Source: Clostridia bacterium (GTDB lineage: Bacteria > Bacillota_A > Clostridia > Christensenellales > Aristaeellaceae). Taken from it: a DNA stretch of 31,651 nucleotides. Where the stretch lies: positions 1 through 31,651 of the forward strand of contig JAFWQM010000055.1 of the NCBI GenBank assembly GCA_017509065.1. The letters are read 5' to 3'. Position numbers and translations under genes: made by a program. This document shows positions 7,626-15,940 of the stretch, one piece after another. The notes below the pieces were generated by a model. The model worked only from the letters and a program-made list of their open reading frames with translations, did no database searches and had not been told where the DNA came from. The number at the start of each line of letters is the position of its first letter. Within the stretch, counting starts at the first letter, position 1.

Positions 7626-8260
7626 GCGGAAGGATTGCGGGGATCGTCGGTGGTCTGGTAGACGTTGGAATAGAGGCGGTTGCGGACGGGCTGAATGCCC
7701 GCGAGCTCAAAGAGCTGGGAGACCGTGACAAATTCAAAACCGCGTTTTTTCAGTTCCGGAATAATGATTTTCAGGGCTTCCACGGTGTTGATATTGCCGG
7801 GCAAGTCATGCAGCAGCACAATCTGGCCGTCCTCTGCATGAGCAAGGACACGTTCGGCCCGCTCCCGCGCGGAGACGGAAAGCACCCAGTCCTCACAGCC
7901 GGCGCCGCAGATGAAGGTCAGATCAATGTTGTCGTACATGTCCTGATTGACAGCAATGAAGGGCGGGCGAAAGAACGTCGGCGCTTCCCCCGTGATTTCC
8001 ACGATCTTTTCTGTGCAGTAACGCACTTCCTCCCGGATCTGTTCCGGCGTCATCCGGTCCATGAAGCCGTGGGTGCGGGAATGATTCTCAATATCGCAGC
8101 CCAGGGCTTTGGCGCGGCGTGTCTGCTCCGCGGATTCGGGGGTGATGCTGTCGGCGATCAGGAAAAAGGAGCCGACGATTTTTTCTTTTTCAAGGATATC
8201 AAGGACCTGCGGGGTGGTGACGGTGTTGGGCCCGTCGTCAAATGTCAGGGCGATACGCAT
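7622..8260 (-). CDS. NodB-type polysaccharide deacetylase without signal peptide
   Basis: All NodB catalytic motifs are visible: TFDDGP (D8, D9), HSRTH (H60 and H64, metal ligands), RPPF (R98), a DW pair (124-125) and LLHD (H151). The protein has 212 residues, about the size of the bare catalytic domain. These enzymes remove N- or O-acetyl groups from glycans. Unusually there is no signal peptide or membrane span, and the start (ATG after AAAGGAGG) is clear, so it is predicted to be cytoplasmic. It may act on a small or lipid-linked precursor or another acetylated compound. It lies 66 bases after the PBP gene on the same strand and may be the last gene of the cell-wall cluster. Confidence 0.87.
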   Translation of the reverse strand: MRIALTFDDGPNTVTTPQVLDILEKEKIVGSFFLIADSITPESAEQTRRAKALGCDIENHSRTHGFMDRMTPEQIREEVRYCTEKIVEITGEAPTFFRPPFIAVNQDMYDNIDLTFICGAGCEDWVLSVSARERAERVLAHAEDGQIVLLHDLPGNINTVEALKIIIPELKKRGFEFVTVSQLFELAGIQPVRNRLYSNVYQTTDDPRNPSA

Positions 8261-8326
8261 GGTCCATTCCTCCTTTGAAGAACCGGGAACATGTTTGGGA
8301 AGAGGAGCCAGGAAGATACGGAAAAA

Positions 8327-9754
8327 CTACTGAATATAGCCGTTTCCAAGCATCCAGGTGAAAATTTTCCGGGCGAGGGGCGCGGCCACGCTGCCGCCGC
8401 CGCCCGCGTTTTCCACCACAATGGCGAGCGCATAGGGCGAGGCGGGTTCATCGAGGAAGCCCGCGAACCAGGCGTTCGTCAGCTCCTGACCGTCGATCTC
8501 GGCGGAGCCGGTCTTTCCGCAGACCTTTTTGCCGCTGATATTGGCGCTCGTGCCAGTGCCGCCCGTAATCACGGCGCGCATGTATTCCTTCAGGACGGCG
8601 GCCTGGTCGGCGGTGAGGGGCTTGCGATAGACCTTCGCGGTCAGCCCGGCGCGCTGGGTACCGTTAGGCGCGGTGGCGGAAATGAGCAGCTTGGGTTCCA
8701 TCATCACGCCGTCGTTGGCGATGGCGGAGGCGATCATGCAAATGTGCAGCGGCGAGGCGGTCAGAGCGCTCTGGCCCGCACCTGTCCAGGCGATTTCACC
8801 GTCGTTGCGGTTCGTGGTAGGATAGGATGAATTCTCTACCACCAGGTCGCGGAACAGAAAATTGTCGTTGAACCCGAATTCCTCCGCCGTTTTGCGCAAG
8901 CGCGCGTCGCCCAGCTGCAGGGCGAGCTGCGCAAAGGAATTGTTGCAGCTCACCTGAAACGCCTTTTTCAGATTGATGACGCCGTGTTTGGTGAGCTTGT
9001 CTTCCGTCAGGTTTGTGCCCGCGTCGGTGATCACGCGGTTGCCCAGGATCAATTGCCCGGTGCACTCGAAAGCAATCGTATCATAATTGGTATAATTCTC
9101 AACAGCAGAAGCAGCCGTGACCATTTTGAAGGTAGAGCCTGGGGTATACAGACCCTGAATCGCCCGATTGAAGAAGGGCTTCTGCGGATCGCTCTTCACG
9201 GCGGCGGTGATATTCTGCGGATCAAAGGTGGGGAAAGACTGCTCGGACAGCACTTCGCCCGTTTTGTAGTTCATCACCACCACCGCTCCGGCTTTGCCGC
9301 TGGGAAAAATGGAAGCGATGTAGGTGGACAGGCGGCAGTCGATGGTCAGACGCACGTCGTCGCCCCGCCGCTGTTCGCCGCGGAGGGCGAAGGACAGCCG
9401 CTCCAGAAAAGAGGAGTTGAAGCCGTAAAGATAGGAAGCGAAGAAAGACTCCGCGCTGTTGTTCACGTTGGAGCCGCTGTCGCCCACGACGTGCACGGTG
9501 GCCTTGCGGGCACTCAGGTCAGTCTGATAGAGGCGCTGGCTGTTGTAGGTGGTCGCAAGCAAAACACCGTTCCTGTCCAGAATATCTCCGGCGACCACGT
9601 CTTTTTTCTTCGTGCGCATGAAGGTGTTGGCGGAGGAGGCGAACCAGCGGCTGCCGTAGGTGGTCAGGCTGTAAACGCCCCAAACGACCAGCAGCGCGAA
9701 CAGGGCGCACAGGAAAATCGCCACCCGCCGGATGTTCTTTTGCAGCTGCTTCAC
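8327..9754 (-). CDS. Class B penicillin-binding protein (transpeptidase)
   Basis: The protein has 475 residues. It has a short cytoplasmic tail, one membrane span (VAIFLCALFALLVVWGVYSL), an N-terminal dimerisation-type region beginning GDILDRNGVLLA, then the transpeptidase domain with S207-T-F-K210, S269-C-N271 and K414-T-G416. It should cross-link peptidoglycan with the SEDS polymerase encoded just upstream; the two genes overlap by 4 bases. The length and gene order match the PbpA type found with FHA and RodA genes in Actinobacteria and Clostridia, shorter than FtsI or MrdA. Whether it serves elongation, division or sporulation cannot be told. Confidence 0.9.
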   Translation of the reverse strand: MKQLQKNIRRVAIFLCALFALLVVWGVYSLTTYGSRWFASSANTFMRTKKKDVVAGDILDRNGVLLATTYNSQRLYQTDLSARKATVHVVGDSGSNVNNSAESFFASYLYGFNSSFLERLSFALRGEQRRGDDVRLTIDCRLSTYIASIFPSGKAGAVVVMNYKTGEVLSEQSFPTFDPQNITAAVKSDPQKPFFNRAIQGLYTPGSTFKMVTAASAVENYTNYDTIAFECTGQLILGNRVITDAGTNLTEDKLTKHGVINLKKAFQVSCNNSFAQLALQLGDARLRKTAEEFGFNDNFLFRDLVVENSSYPTTNRNDGEIAWTGAGQSALTASPLHICMIASAIANDGVMMEPKLLISATAPNGTQRAGLTAKVYRKPLTADQAAVLKEYMRAVITGGTGTSANISGKKVCGKTGSAEIDGQELTNAWFAGFLDEPASPYALAIVVENAGGGGSVAAPLARKIFTWMLGNGYIQ

Positions 9755-11001
9755 GGTTCGTCACCTCCCTGCATGGCCAGCTCCCGGTCCTCCTGCACAC
9801 CCGCTTTATTGCGGCTGGCCACGCCCTGGAGCAGCCCGATCACGCACAGGCTGCACAGCATGGACGTGCCGCCGTAGCTGATGAAGGGCAGCGTGACGCC
9901 GGTGAGGGGGATCAGCTTGATGTTTCCGCCGATGATAACGAAGGTCTGCAGGGCGATCAGCGCGGAGCAGCCCGTGGCCAGCAGCGCGTGGAACACCGTA
10001 CGGCAGCGCCGGGCGATCATGACGCCCCGGATGATGATGAACAGATACATGCACAGCACGACCAGGCCGAAGACCAGACCGAACTCATGCAGGATCACGG
10101 AAAAAATAAAGTCGTTGTAGTATTCGGGTATGACCTGCGCGTTGCCAAGGCCCAGACCCACGCCCCAGGCTCCGCCGTTCACAATGGCGATCAGGCTCTG
10201 CACGATCTGGTATCCCGCGCCTTCGGAGTCCGCCCAGGGGTTCAGCCAGATGGCCACGCGCTTTTTCACGTGCGCGAACATCTGATAGCCCAGCGCCGCG
10301 GCGGCAGCGCCACCCGCCACGCCGCCGATCATCAGGGGAACGGAGCCGGTGGCGGTATAGAGCAGTACGAACAGCACGCCAAAATACAGCAGCGCGGTGC
10401 CAAGATCCTTTTGCAGCATCAGCATCAGCAGGCACGCGCCCGCGAACGCGAGGCTCAGAAACACTTTCCGCTTGCTCAATAAATAGGAAACGCTCACCAG
10501 CAGCGCCAGCTTCACAATCTCGCTGGGCTGCACGGAATAATTGCCGATATAAAACCAGTTTTTCGCGCCGTTTGTTTCTTTGCCGATCACCAGCGGCAGG
10601 GCCAGCAGCCCGATGCTGCCCAACATGATGAGCGCGGTCAGCAGTTTCCAGCTGCGTACATAGCGCACGATCATCGCGCACACCATCATGCAGCCAACGC
10701 CGATGCCGTAATTGAATGCCTGGGTCATGCCGCGGGCAGGGCTGAGGCGGTAAAGCACCAGCACGCCCAGGGCGCAGAGAAAGTTGGTAAGGGTAAGCAG
10801 CAGCCGGTCGGAAGGAAACAGATGGGCAATGCCCGCGGTGCCGAGGTAAATGATGGCGGGCACGACCACGGACAGCGCGAAGCTTTCCCACTTTCCGTCT
10901 TTCAGCGCCAGCAGGAAAAAGGCCAGGAAGAAAAACGCCATCATGGCCAGCAGTGTATTGCGCCCCGGTTCGTGGGCGCGCTTCGGTTTTTTCTCACTCA
11001 C
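9751..11001 (-). CDS. SEDS-family peptidoglycan polymerase (FtsW/RodA/SpoVE type)
   Basis: This 416-residue polytopic membrane protein has about ten hydrophobic spans and SEDS landmarks: the QPSEIVKLALL motif, KDLGTALLYFGV, and near the C-terminus PLTGVTLPFISYGGTSM, which is diagnostic of the family. It polymerises lipid II with a partner class B PBP. The GTG start at 11001 follows AAGGAGGGG and overlaps the FHA gene end by 8 bases; an ATG at 11121 in the same frame lies inside the FHA coding region, encodes an Arg-rich stretch and is rejected. The stop overlaps the PBP start. FtsW, RodA and SpoVE cannot be separated by motifs. Confidence 0.9.
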   Translation of the reverse strand: MSEKKPKRAHEPGRNTLLAMMAFFFLAFFLLALKDGKWESFALSVVVPAIIYLGTAGIAHLFPSDRLLLTLTNFLCALGVLVLYRLSPARGMTQAFNYGIGVGCMMVCAMIVRYVRSWKLLTALIMLGSIGLLALPLVIGKETNGAKNWFYIGNYSVQPSEIVKLALLVSVSYLLSKRKVFLSLAFAGACLLMLMLQKDLGTALLYFGVLFVLLYTATGSVPLMIGGVAGGAAAAALGYQMFAHVKKRVAIWLNPWADSEGAGYQIVQSLIAIVNGGAWGVGLGLGNAQVIPEYYNDFIFSVILHEFGLVFGLVVLCMYLFIIIRGVMIARRCRTVFHALLATGCSALIALQTFVIIGGNIKLIPLTGVTLPFISYGGTSMLCSLCVIGLLQGVASRNKAGVQEDRELAMQGGDEP

Positions 11002-11758
11002 GGCGGCCCCTCCTTCTGCGGCGGCTTTGCGGCTGCGGCGCTTCCTCCTCTGCGCCCTCCTGGGCGTCGATCCATTGCCGCGCCGCCTGCTCCTGACGCA
11101 GATCCTCCAGAGAGTAGGCATACTGCCAGGTCATCTGCCCGTCCTCGTCATAATTGCCGTCGTAATCCTGTGCTTTTTCGCCGAAGGGCACCGCGTCGGC
11201 AGGCTGCTCCTCGGGCAGATAATAGTTGTTCTCAACCGTGATATTCGTCCAGGGGATTTCCTCATCCTCCGCGTCCAGGATGGTGTCGGGCTCGGGATAC
11301 GCCGCGGGCATGGGCACATTCAGCCCCGCGAACAGGCGCACCCGCAGCGTATGGCTGCCGATGCCGATCTGCGTGCCGTGCAGCGCCCAGCCGGGGCCGC
11401 GCATTTCCACGCCGCCCAGCAGCGTCATTCCGCGCCGGGCGGGGATGATTTTGAGGCCCTTGCCCTCTTCAAACTCAAACCGCGCGTGTCGGCGCAGCAC
11501 ATAATCGCCCTTCACCCGGATATCGCATTCCCGGGACGAACCGATCACGCCCTCGCGGGGCAGGGGCTGGGCTTTTCCTGTGTCCAGATCCACCATTTCC
11601 CCGATCAGCCCCGCGTCCGGCAGGGCGCGCATTTCTTTTCTATACGTCCGCGCGTCTTTCCGCAGCCACATAAAGGAGCGAAACACGATCAGCGCGCCAA
11701 TGAGCGCGAACACATACCGCATCAATAACGCGAGGATTTCATACGCTTCGTCGGACAT
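10994..11758 (-). CDS. FHA-domain membrane protein
   Basis: This 254-residue protein has one N-terminal membrane span (residues 7-30) and a cytoplasmic FHA domain at about 70-145. The FHA signature is visible as GVIGSSRECDIRV (Gly-Arg/Ser region) and YVLRRHARFEF, where RRHA replaces the usual SRxH. FHA domains bind phosphothreonine, so this protein probably links Ser/Thr kinase signalling to the SEDS-PBP pair downstream, as FhaB/FipA does in Actinobacteria. No kinase or phosphatase gene of that type is in the window. The tail is acidic then Arg-rich. The start follows AGGAAGGAA. Confidence 0.83.
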   Translation of the reverse strand: MSDEAYEILALLMRYVFALIGALIVFRSFMWLRKDARTYRKEMRALPDAGLIGEMVDLDTGKAQPLPREGVIGSSRECDIRVKGDYVLRRHARFEFEEGKGLKIIPARRGMTLLGGVEMRGPGWALHGTQIGIGSHTLRVRLFAGLNVPMPAAYPEPDTILDAEDEEIPWTNITVENNYYLPEEQPADAVPFGEKAQDYDGNYDEDGQMTWQYAYSLEDLRQEQAARQWIDAQEGAEEEAPQPQSRRRRRGRRE

Positions 11759-11789
11759 CCGCTTCGTTCCTTCCTATAAAATAGAAAAC

Positions 11790-12575
11790 TTATTCTTTCG
11801 CAAGAAACCGGAAGCCTTCTTCCAGATGCCTGTCCCAGAACAAAAAATCGTGCTCGCCGGGAGCGCGGACAAAGGTATGGGGCACCTGCCGCGCGTTCAG
11901 AAATTCGGAGAAGCGGACGCAGGCATCCAGCACCAATATGTCTTCCTCTCCGCAGCACATCCAGATCGGCTGAATCTCACGGCCTTGAGCGAGGGCGTCC
12001 TCCACCGCCGCATATGGATTCAGGCGCGGACTTGCATCATAAGCCGCTTGCCCGCCCAGGATCGTATCCAGCAGACACGGCGGCACGCCGCCGGGAACAT
12101 CGGGGTCCTTGCTCGCAAGGAGCGTATCGGCCTCGATCGAGGGTGAGAACATCGCGATGCGGGAAAAGGTTTCGTGATAATGCAGGCCCAGCGCCGCCGC
12201 GCCATAACCGCCCATGGAAATGCCGCCGATGAAGGTGTCCTTCCGCTCGCGGGACAGGCAGGGGAACAGCCGCCGGGCAACCCTCGGCAGTTCCTCGCCC
12301 ACATACACGCCGTTGCGGGCCACCCGTTCCGGATGGTCGGTGTAAAAGGAGTTTTCCCCGTCCGGCACAATGATCGCCATGCCGAACAGCGCGGCCATCT
12401 GCCGCAGGGGGAGGGCAAAGACGATCTCTTCCGCATTGCAGGAGAAGCCGGGCAGAAAGAACAGCGTGGGATAAGGACGTACCGGGCCGGGGTATCCGTC
12501 GTGGTAAGGCAGGATCACGTGGAAATCCGCCGACCGCATGAGGGATGGAAACTTGGCTGTCGCTTTCAGATACAT
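11790..12575 (-). CDS. Esterase D-type alpha/beta hydrolase (first of a pair)
   Basis: This 261-residue protein belongs to the putative esterase family (tributyrin esterase / S-formylglutathione hydrolase group). The nucleophile elbow is GGISMGG with S120. Likely triad partners are D212 (CGEEDIL) and H242 (PGEHDFLFW). An oxyanion strand FFLPGFSCNAEE is near residue 40. No signal peptide is seen. It begins directly after the stop of its paralogue (TGAATG), so the two are translated together. Such enzymes deacylate short-chain esters; with neighbouring cell-wall and glycan genes, removal of acetyl groups from sugars is possible but unproven. Confidence 0.86.
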   Translation of the reverse strand: MYLKATAKFPSLMRSADFHVILPYHDGYPGPVRPYPTLFFLPGFSCNAEEIVFALPLRQMAALFGMAIIVPDGENSFYTDHPERVARNGVYVGEELPRVARRLFPCLSRERKDTFIGGISMGGYGAAALGLHYHETFSRIAMFSPSIEADTLLASKDPDVPGGVPPCLLDTILGGQAAYDASPRLNPYAAVEDALAQGREIQPIWMCCGEEDILVLDACVRFSEFLNARQVPHTFVRAPGEHDFLFWDRHLEEGFRFLAKE

Positions 12576-13346
12576 TCAGGCGTCCTCCTTTCCCGTCAGA
12601 AACCGGAACGCGGGCGTCAGCGCCTGTTTCCAGAAGGTGTGGTCGTGGCCGCCGGGGGCTTCATACCAGGTAAGCTTCGTGCCCTGTTCCTCCATTTGTT
12701 CAGCGAAGACCCGGGCGGGAGCCATCAGGCTGTCCCCCTGCCCGCAGGCCAGGAACATTTCGGGCATGTTCGCTGTATGAGCAGCGGCGTATTCATAGTC
12801 CCTGTAGCTGCCTTGGTATTCCTGCCAGGTGCCAAGGGTGGCGATCAGTTCTCCTTTCGGGGAGGGGCTGTCCGGCGGGGGAGTATCATCTTTACGCTTG
12901 AACCCCAAAGCGGGCGACAGCATGACGATCTTCGAGAAAGTGTCCGAAAAGCGCAGGCCGTTGATAAGCGCGCCGTAGCCGCCCATGGAGATGCCGCCGA
13001 TAAAGGTGTCCTCCCGCCGGTGAGACAGCGGCAGCACGGAGCGGGTGACCTCAACCAGCTCGTCCCCCACATATCGGCTGAACATGGCCCCGCGCTGTTC
13101 GTCGTCGGTGTAGAAGGAATTTTCCCCGTCCGCCAGCACCACCGCCACTCCGAACCGCATGGCGAACAGGGCGAAATTGCTGAACATGGCCGTTTCCAGT
13201 CCGCCGCCGGAATATCCCGGCAGGAAATACAGCGTGGGATAAGGAGGCTCAATGTCCCGCCAGTTGTTCAGATCCGGCAGGAACACCACGGGATACACAC
13301 TGCGGGAAATGCTTTCCGAACGGAAATTCATATGCAAATAGGCCAT
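12576..13346 (-). CDS. Esterase D-type alpha/beta hydrolase (second of a pair)
   Basis: The protein has 256 residues and is a clear paralogue of the next gene, sharing DTFIGGISMGGYGA and PDGENSFYTD-like blocks. S120 is the nucleophile; GQGD near residue 206 and GGHDHTFW near 237 supply the expected Asp and His. No signal peptide is seen. It is the first gene of the cell-wall cluster, with a candidate promoter 58 bases upstream and no intergenic space before the second esterase. Tandem divergence suggests different ester substrates. Confidence 0.86.
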   Translation of the reverse strand: MAYLHMNFRSESISRSVYPVVFLPDLNNWRDIEPPYPTLYFLPGYSGGGLETAMFSNFALFAMRFGVAVVLADGENSFYTDDEQRGAMFSRYVGDELVEVTRSVLPLSHRREDTFIGGISMGGYGALINGLRFSDTFSKIVMLSPALGFKRKDDTPPPDSPSPKGELIATLGTWQEYQGSYRDYEYAAAHTANMPEMFLACGQGDSLMAPARVFAEQMEEQGTKLTWYEAPGGHDHTFWKQALTPAFRFLTGKEDA

Positions 13347-13403
13347 CGTTCTCTTTCCTTTTCCTTAAAGTAGTCGGCAGCGGCGGATTGCCAGGTTGTT
13401 TAT

Positions 13404-13432
13404 AGCATATCACAATATCAAAAAAATATAAA
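13404..13432 (-). promoter_or_regulatory. Candidate promoter for the esterase and cell-wall cluster
   Basis: On the minus strand, TTTATA (13432-13427), 17 bases and TATGCT (13409-13404), with TATAAA just downstream as an alternative -10. The region is very AT-rich compared with its surroundings. The -35 match is weak. Confidence 0.35.
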
Positions 13433-13510
13433 GCAATTGACATTCTTTTTCTTGTATTTTTACAAGGATTCTTTTCGGAAAGTATATAACGGGCCATCGT
13501 CGAATAAGCC

Positions 13511-13553
13511 AAAAAACCATCCGCCCGCATCAGCGGGAAGCCGATGCGGGCGG
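13511..13553 (-). terminator. Intrinsic terminator of the GH2-ABC-GH43 operon
   Basis: A perfect 11-bp GC-rich stem (13543-13553 with 13521-13531) and 11-base loop is followed on the minus strand by ATGG and a run of six T (13516-13511). It lies 45 bases past the GH43 stop and separates the sugar operon from the esterases. Confidence 0.8.
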
Positions 13554-13597
13554 GCGTGTATTGTAACTGTCATTACCAGGAAAAGAAGGAGAACAGA

Positions 13598-14989
13598 TCA
13601 ATCTGCTCCGATCAGCAGGATCTCACCCGCCGCGCCTTCCCGGATGTCCACCTGCATTTCGGAAACCTCCAGCGGATCAAAGGGGAGGATCATGGCTTGT
13701 CCGGGTTTTCCATCCGCTTCCAGGGAAAAGGACGCGGTCAGAGTGCCGTTGAAGGTAACAGTCCCGGAAAGCGTCTGACCGGGAGCGGGATATACGATCA
13801 GCAAATCAGCGGTGACCGCCTCTTCCCAATGATAGGAAACGCTGCCTCCCTGCCATATGTAAGCGGCGGAAGCGGGGCTGACGCAGGTATCGCCGTCTGT
13901 GAGGAAACCACTTTCATCCCCTTCGCACGCGGCCAGGGGCAGCGCGTTCCGGCATCCGATCTCTTCCAAAGGCCGAAGCTGGGGGGCCAGGGTGGGGCCA
14001 TTGATGTAGGCTGTGCCGTCTGTATGGAACCCAGCCCGGTCAATGCACAGCTGCCGGTTGCCGGATGGGGCTTGAGGATAGGTGTGGGTATGATAGGCAG
14101 TGAACAGTTCATCCCCTGCGGTGAAGAAAGCGTTGTGACCGGGGCCGGACACCGTTACGCCACTGTCATCCTCCACATACACGAGCAGCGGATTGTTTTC
14201 CTGCTTGGTATAAGGCCCCAGCGGACTGTCCGCCACAGCAACGCTGACGGAGTATTCCTTCATCCAATAGCCGTTGACGCTGTAAAACAGATAATACTTG
14301 TTATCATGCTTCACCACAACGGGGCCTTCGTTCCAGCGGGTGTCGCCGGACTTGGTTTCCCATTCCCCCTCGGGCCGGAGCAGCAGCACAGGGTCGCCCT
14401 GGGTGGACAGCAAATCGTCCGCCAGCCGCACGCCATAGATATGACTTTCCTGCCGGCCGTTCACGGTGTTCTCCGAGCAGTCCCGTACATAGATCAGATA
14501 AGGATTTCCCGCATCGTCCCAGGTCAGGGTGGCGTCGATTGTGGCATAACCGTAGTCCATCAGTGGCCTGCCCAGGGGATCTTCGTAAGGGCCTTCGGGC
14601 ATGTCAGAAAAGGCGATGCCGGTGCGGAGACTGCCGTTTTCCCGTAAGCGGGCAGTATACAGCATCACATATTTTTCGCCCACCCGGTAGACCTCCGGAG
14701 CCCAGTAATCGCCTGACGCCCAGCCGAGCTTTTTCAGGGCTTTGGATTTCTCGAAAGCAGACAAATCCCCGCTGCGCCAAACATTAAAGCCAATGGAGCC
14801 GCCGGTGGCGAACATGTAATATCCGCTTTCTTCATTTAGGATAAAGGGGTCGCCGATATCCTTTACGGAACGTGGATTGGATGCGAAACGGTCCTTCACC
14901 GCGCCGTAATCCAGAACAGGCAGTTCTTCCCCCAAAGCGCACAAAGGAAGCAGCATCAAAGCCAACAGCAAAATCAGCATATTCCGCAT
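13598..14989 (-). CDS. Secreted glycoside hydrolase family 43
   Basis: This 463-residue protein starts with a signal peptide (about residues 1-20, cleaved after ALG; C17 does not form a good lipobox). The five-bladed GH43 domain shows the catalytic base D47 (DIGDPF), the pKa-tuning D152 (TIDATLTW) and the acid E221 (NEGPVV). The last ~120 residues form a beta-rich accessory region. GH43 enzymes release arabinose or xylose from arabinan, arabinoxylan or arabinogalactan; the exact substrate cannot be told. It is the last gene of the operon with an ABC importer and a GH2, so it probably trims plant glycan outside the cell for uptake. The start follows AGGAGG. Confidence 0.88.
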   Translation of the reverse strand: MRNMLILLLALMLLPLCALGEELPVLDYGAVKDRFASNPRSVKDIGDPFILNEESGYYMFATGGSIGFNVWRSGDLSAFEKSKALKKLGWASGDYWAPEVYRVGEKYVMLYTARLRENGSLRTGIAFSDMPEGPYEDPLGRPLMDYGYATIDATLTWDDAGNPYLIYVRDCSENTVNGRQESHIYGVRLADDLLSTQGDPVLLLRPEGEWETKSGDTRWNEGPVVVKHDNKYYLFYSVNGYWMKEYSVSVAVADSPLGPYTKQENNPLLVYVEDDSGVTVSGPGHNAFFTAGDELFTAYHTHTYPQAPSGNRQLCIDRAGFHTDGTAYINGPTLAPQLRPLEEIGCRNALPLAACEGDESGFLTDGDTCVSPASAAYIWQGGSVSYHWEEAVTADLLIVYPAPGQTLSGTVTFNGTLTASFSLEADGKPGQAMILPFDPLEVSEMQVDIREGAAGEILLIGAD

Positions 14990-15045
14990 GGTGATTCCTC
15001 CTGAAAAGGGGCCTGCAAACGCAGCGCCCCTTGATTATATTTGTA

Positions 15046-15924
15046 TTACCCCTTCACGCCCGCCTGCACGGAAATACCTTGCAGGAAATACTTCTGGGCC
15101 ACCAGATACAGAATGAACGGCGGCAGCATGGACACTAAGCACGAAGCGATCATGTGCGCCCATTTCTGTTCGTACTGGCCGCTGAGCAGGCGCAGACCGG
15201 CGGTGAGGGTCTGGTTCTTTACGTCAGTCATGACGATGGAGGGCCAGAGGAAATCATTCCATGCGCCGTTAAAGGAGAACAGCGCCACCACGATCATCAC
15301 CGGCAGGATGGAAGGCAGGATCACGTGGATATACACCTGGAATGAAGACGCGCCGTCGATGATGGCCGCTTCGTCCAACGCTTTGGGGATGCCGCGCATG
15401 AAGTTGCGGATCAGGAAGATATTGAACACGCCCGCCAGGCCGGGCCAGATCAAGGCGTTCAGGGTATTGACCCATCCCAGGGCATTGGCGATGCGGAACA
15501 TGGGCAGCAGGTTCACCACGTTGGGAAACATGCTCATGTACAGCAGCGCCCAGAAAATCTTCTCCCCGCCCTTGAAGTCCAGCCGCTCATACGCAAAAGC
15601 GGACAGGGACGTAATGATCACCGAACCCACCATCACCGTGATGGACACGATGAATGAGTTCTTGAACATGGCCAGAATGTTGGAGGTGGTGTTCGTGCCG
15701 CTGCCGCCCACGAACATTTCGATGTAGTTCACCACCGTCCACTGACGGGGGAACAGGCGGGAGACATAGTCCCAGGGGCCCGTTACGGTGGCAAAGGAGG
15801 TGATGAAGTCAGAATCGGTTTTGAACGAGTTGAGCACCAGCCACAGAATCGGCACAACCCACACGACGCCCAGCACAAGCAAAAAAATCAGCGCGACGCG
15901 TTTGCCGTTTTTTCCGGATACCAT
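15046..15924 (-). CDS. CUT1 sugar ABC transporter permease (MalG type)
   Basis: This 292-residue inner-membrane permease has six spans. The cytoplasmic EAA loop, which contacts the ATPase, is visible as EAAIIDGASSFQVYIHVILP. The ATG at 15924 follows AGGAGG with 7 bases spacing; the frame continues upstream into the end of the previous gene but without reason to use it. It pairs with the MalF-type permease encoded 16 bases upstream. No ATP-binding gene is in the operon, as is common where a shared MsmX-like ATPase serves many importers. Confidence 0.93.
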   Translation of the reverse strand: MVSGKNGKRVALIFLLVLGVVWVVPILWLVLNSFKTDSDFITSFATVTGPWDYVSRLFPRQWTVVNYIEMFVGGSGTNTTSNILAMFKNSFIVSITVMVGSVIITSLSAFAYERLDFKGGEKIFWALLYMSMFPNVVNLLPMFRIANALGWVNTLNALIWPGLAGVFNIFLIRNFMRGIPKALDEAAIIDGASSFQVYIHVILPSILPVMIVVALFSFNGAWNDFLWPSIVMTDVKNQTLTAGLRLLSGQYEQKWAHMIASCLVSMLPPFILYLVAQKYFLQGISVQAGVKG

Positions 15925-15940
15925 ATGACTTCCTCCTTTC

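Noticed and set aside
13436..13470. A plus-strand TTGACA followed by TTACAA could be a promoter.
   Set aside because: It would transcribe only antisense to GH43 and meets an operon terminator; the AT-rich context makes such matches likely by chance.
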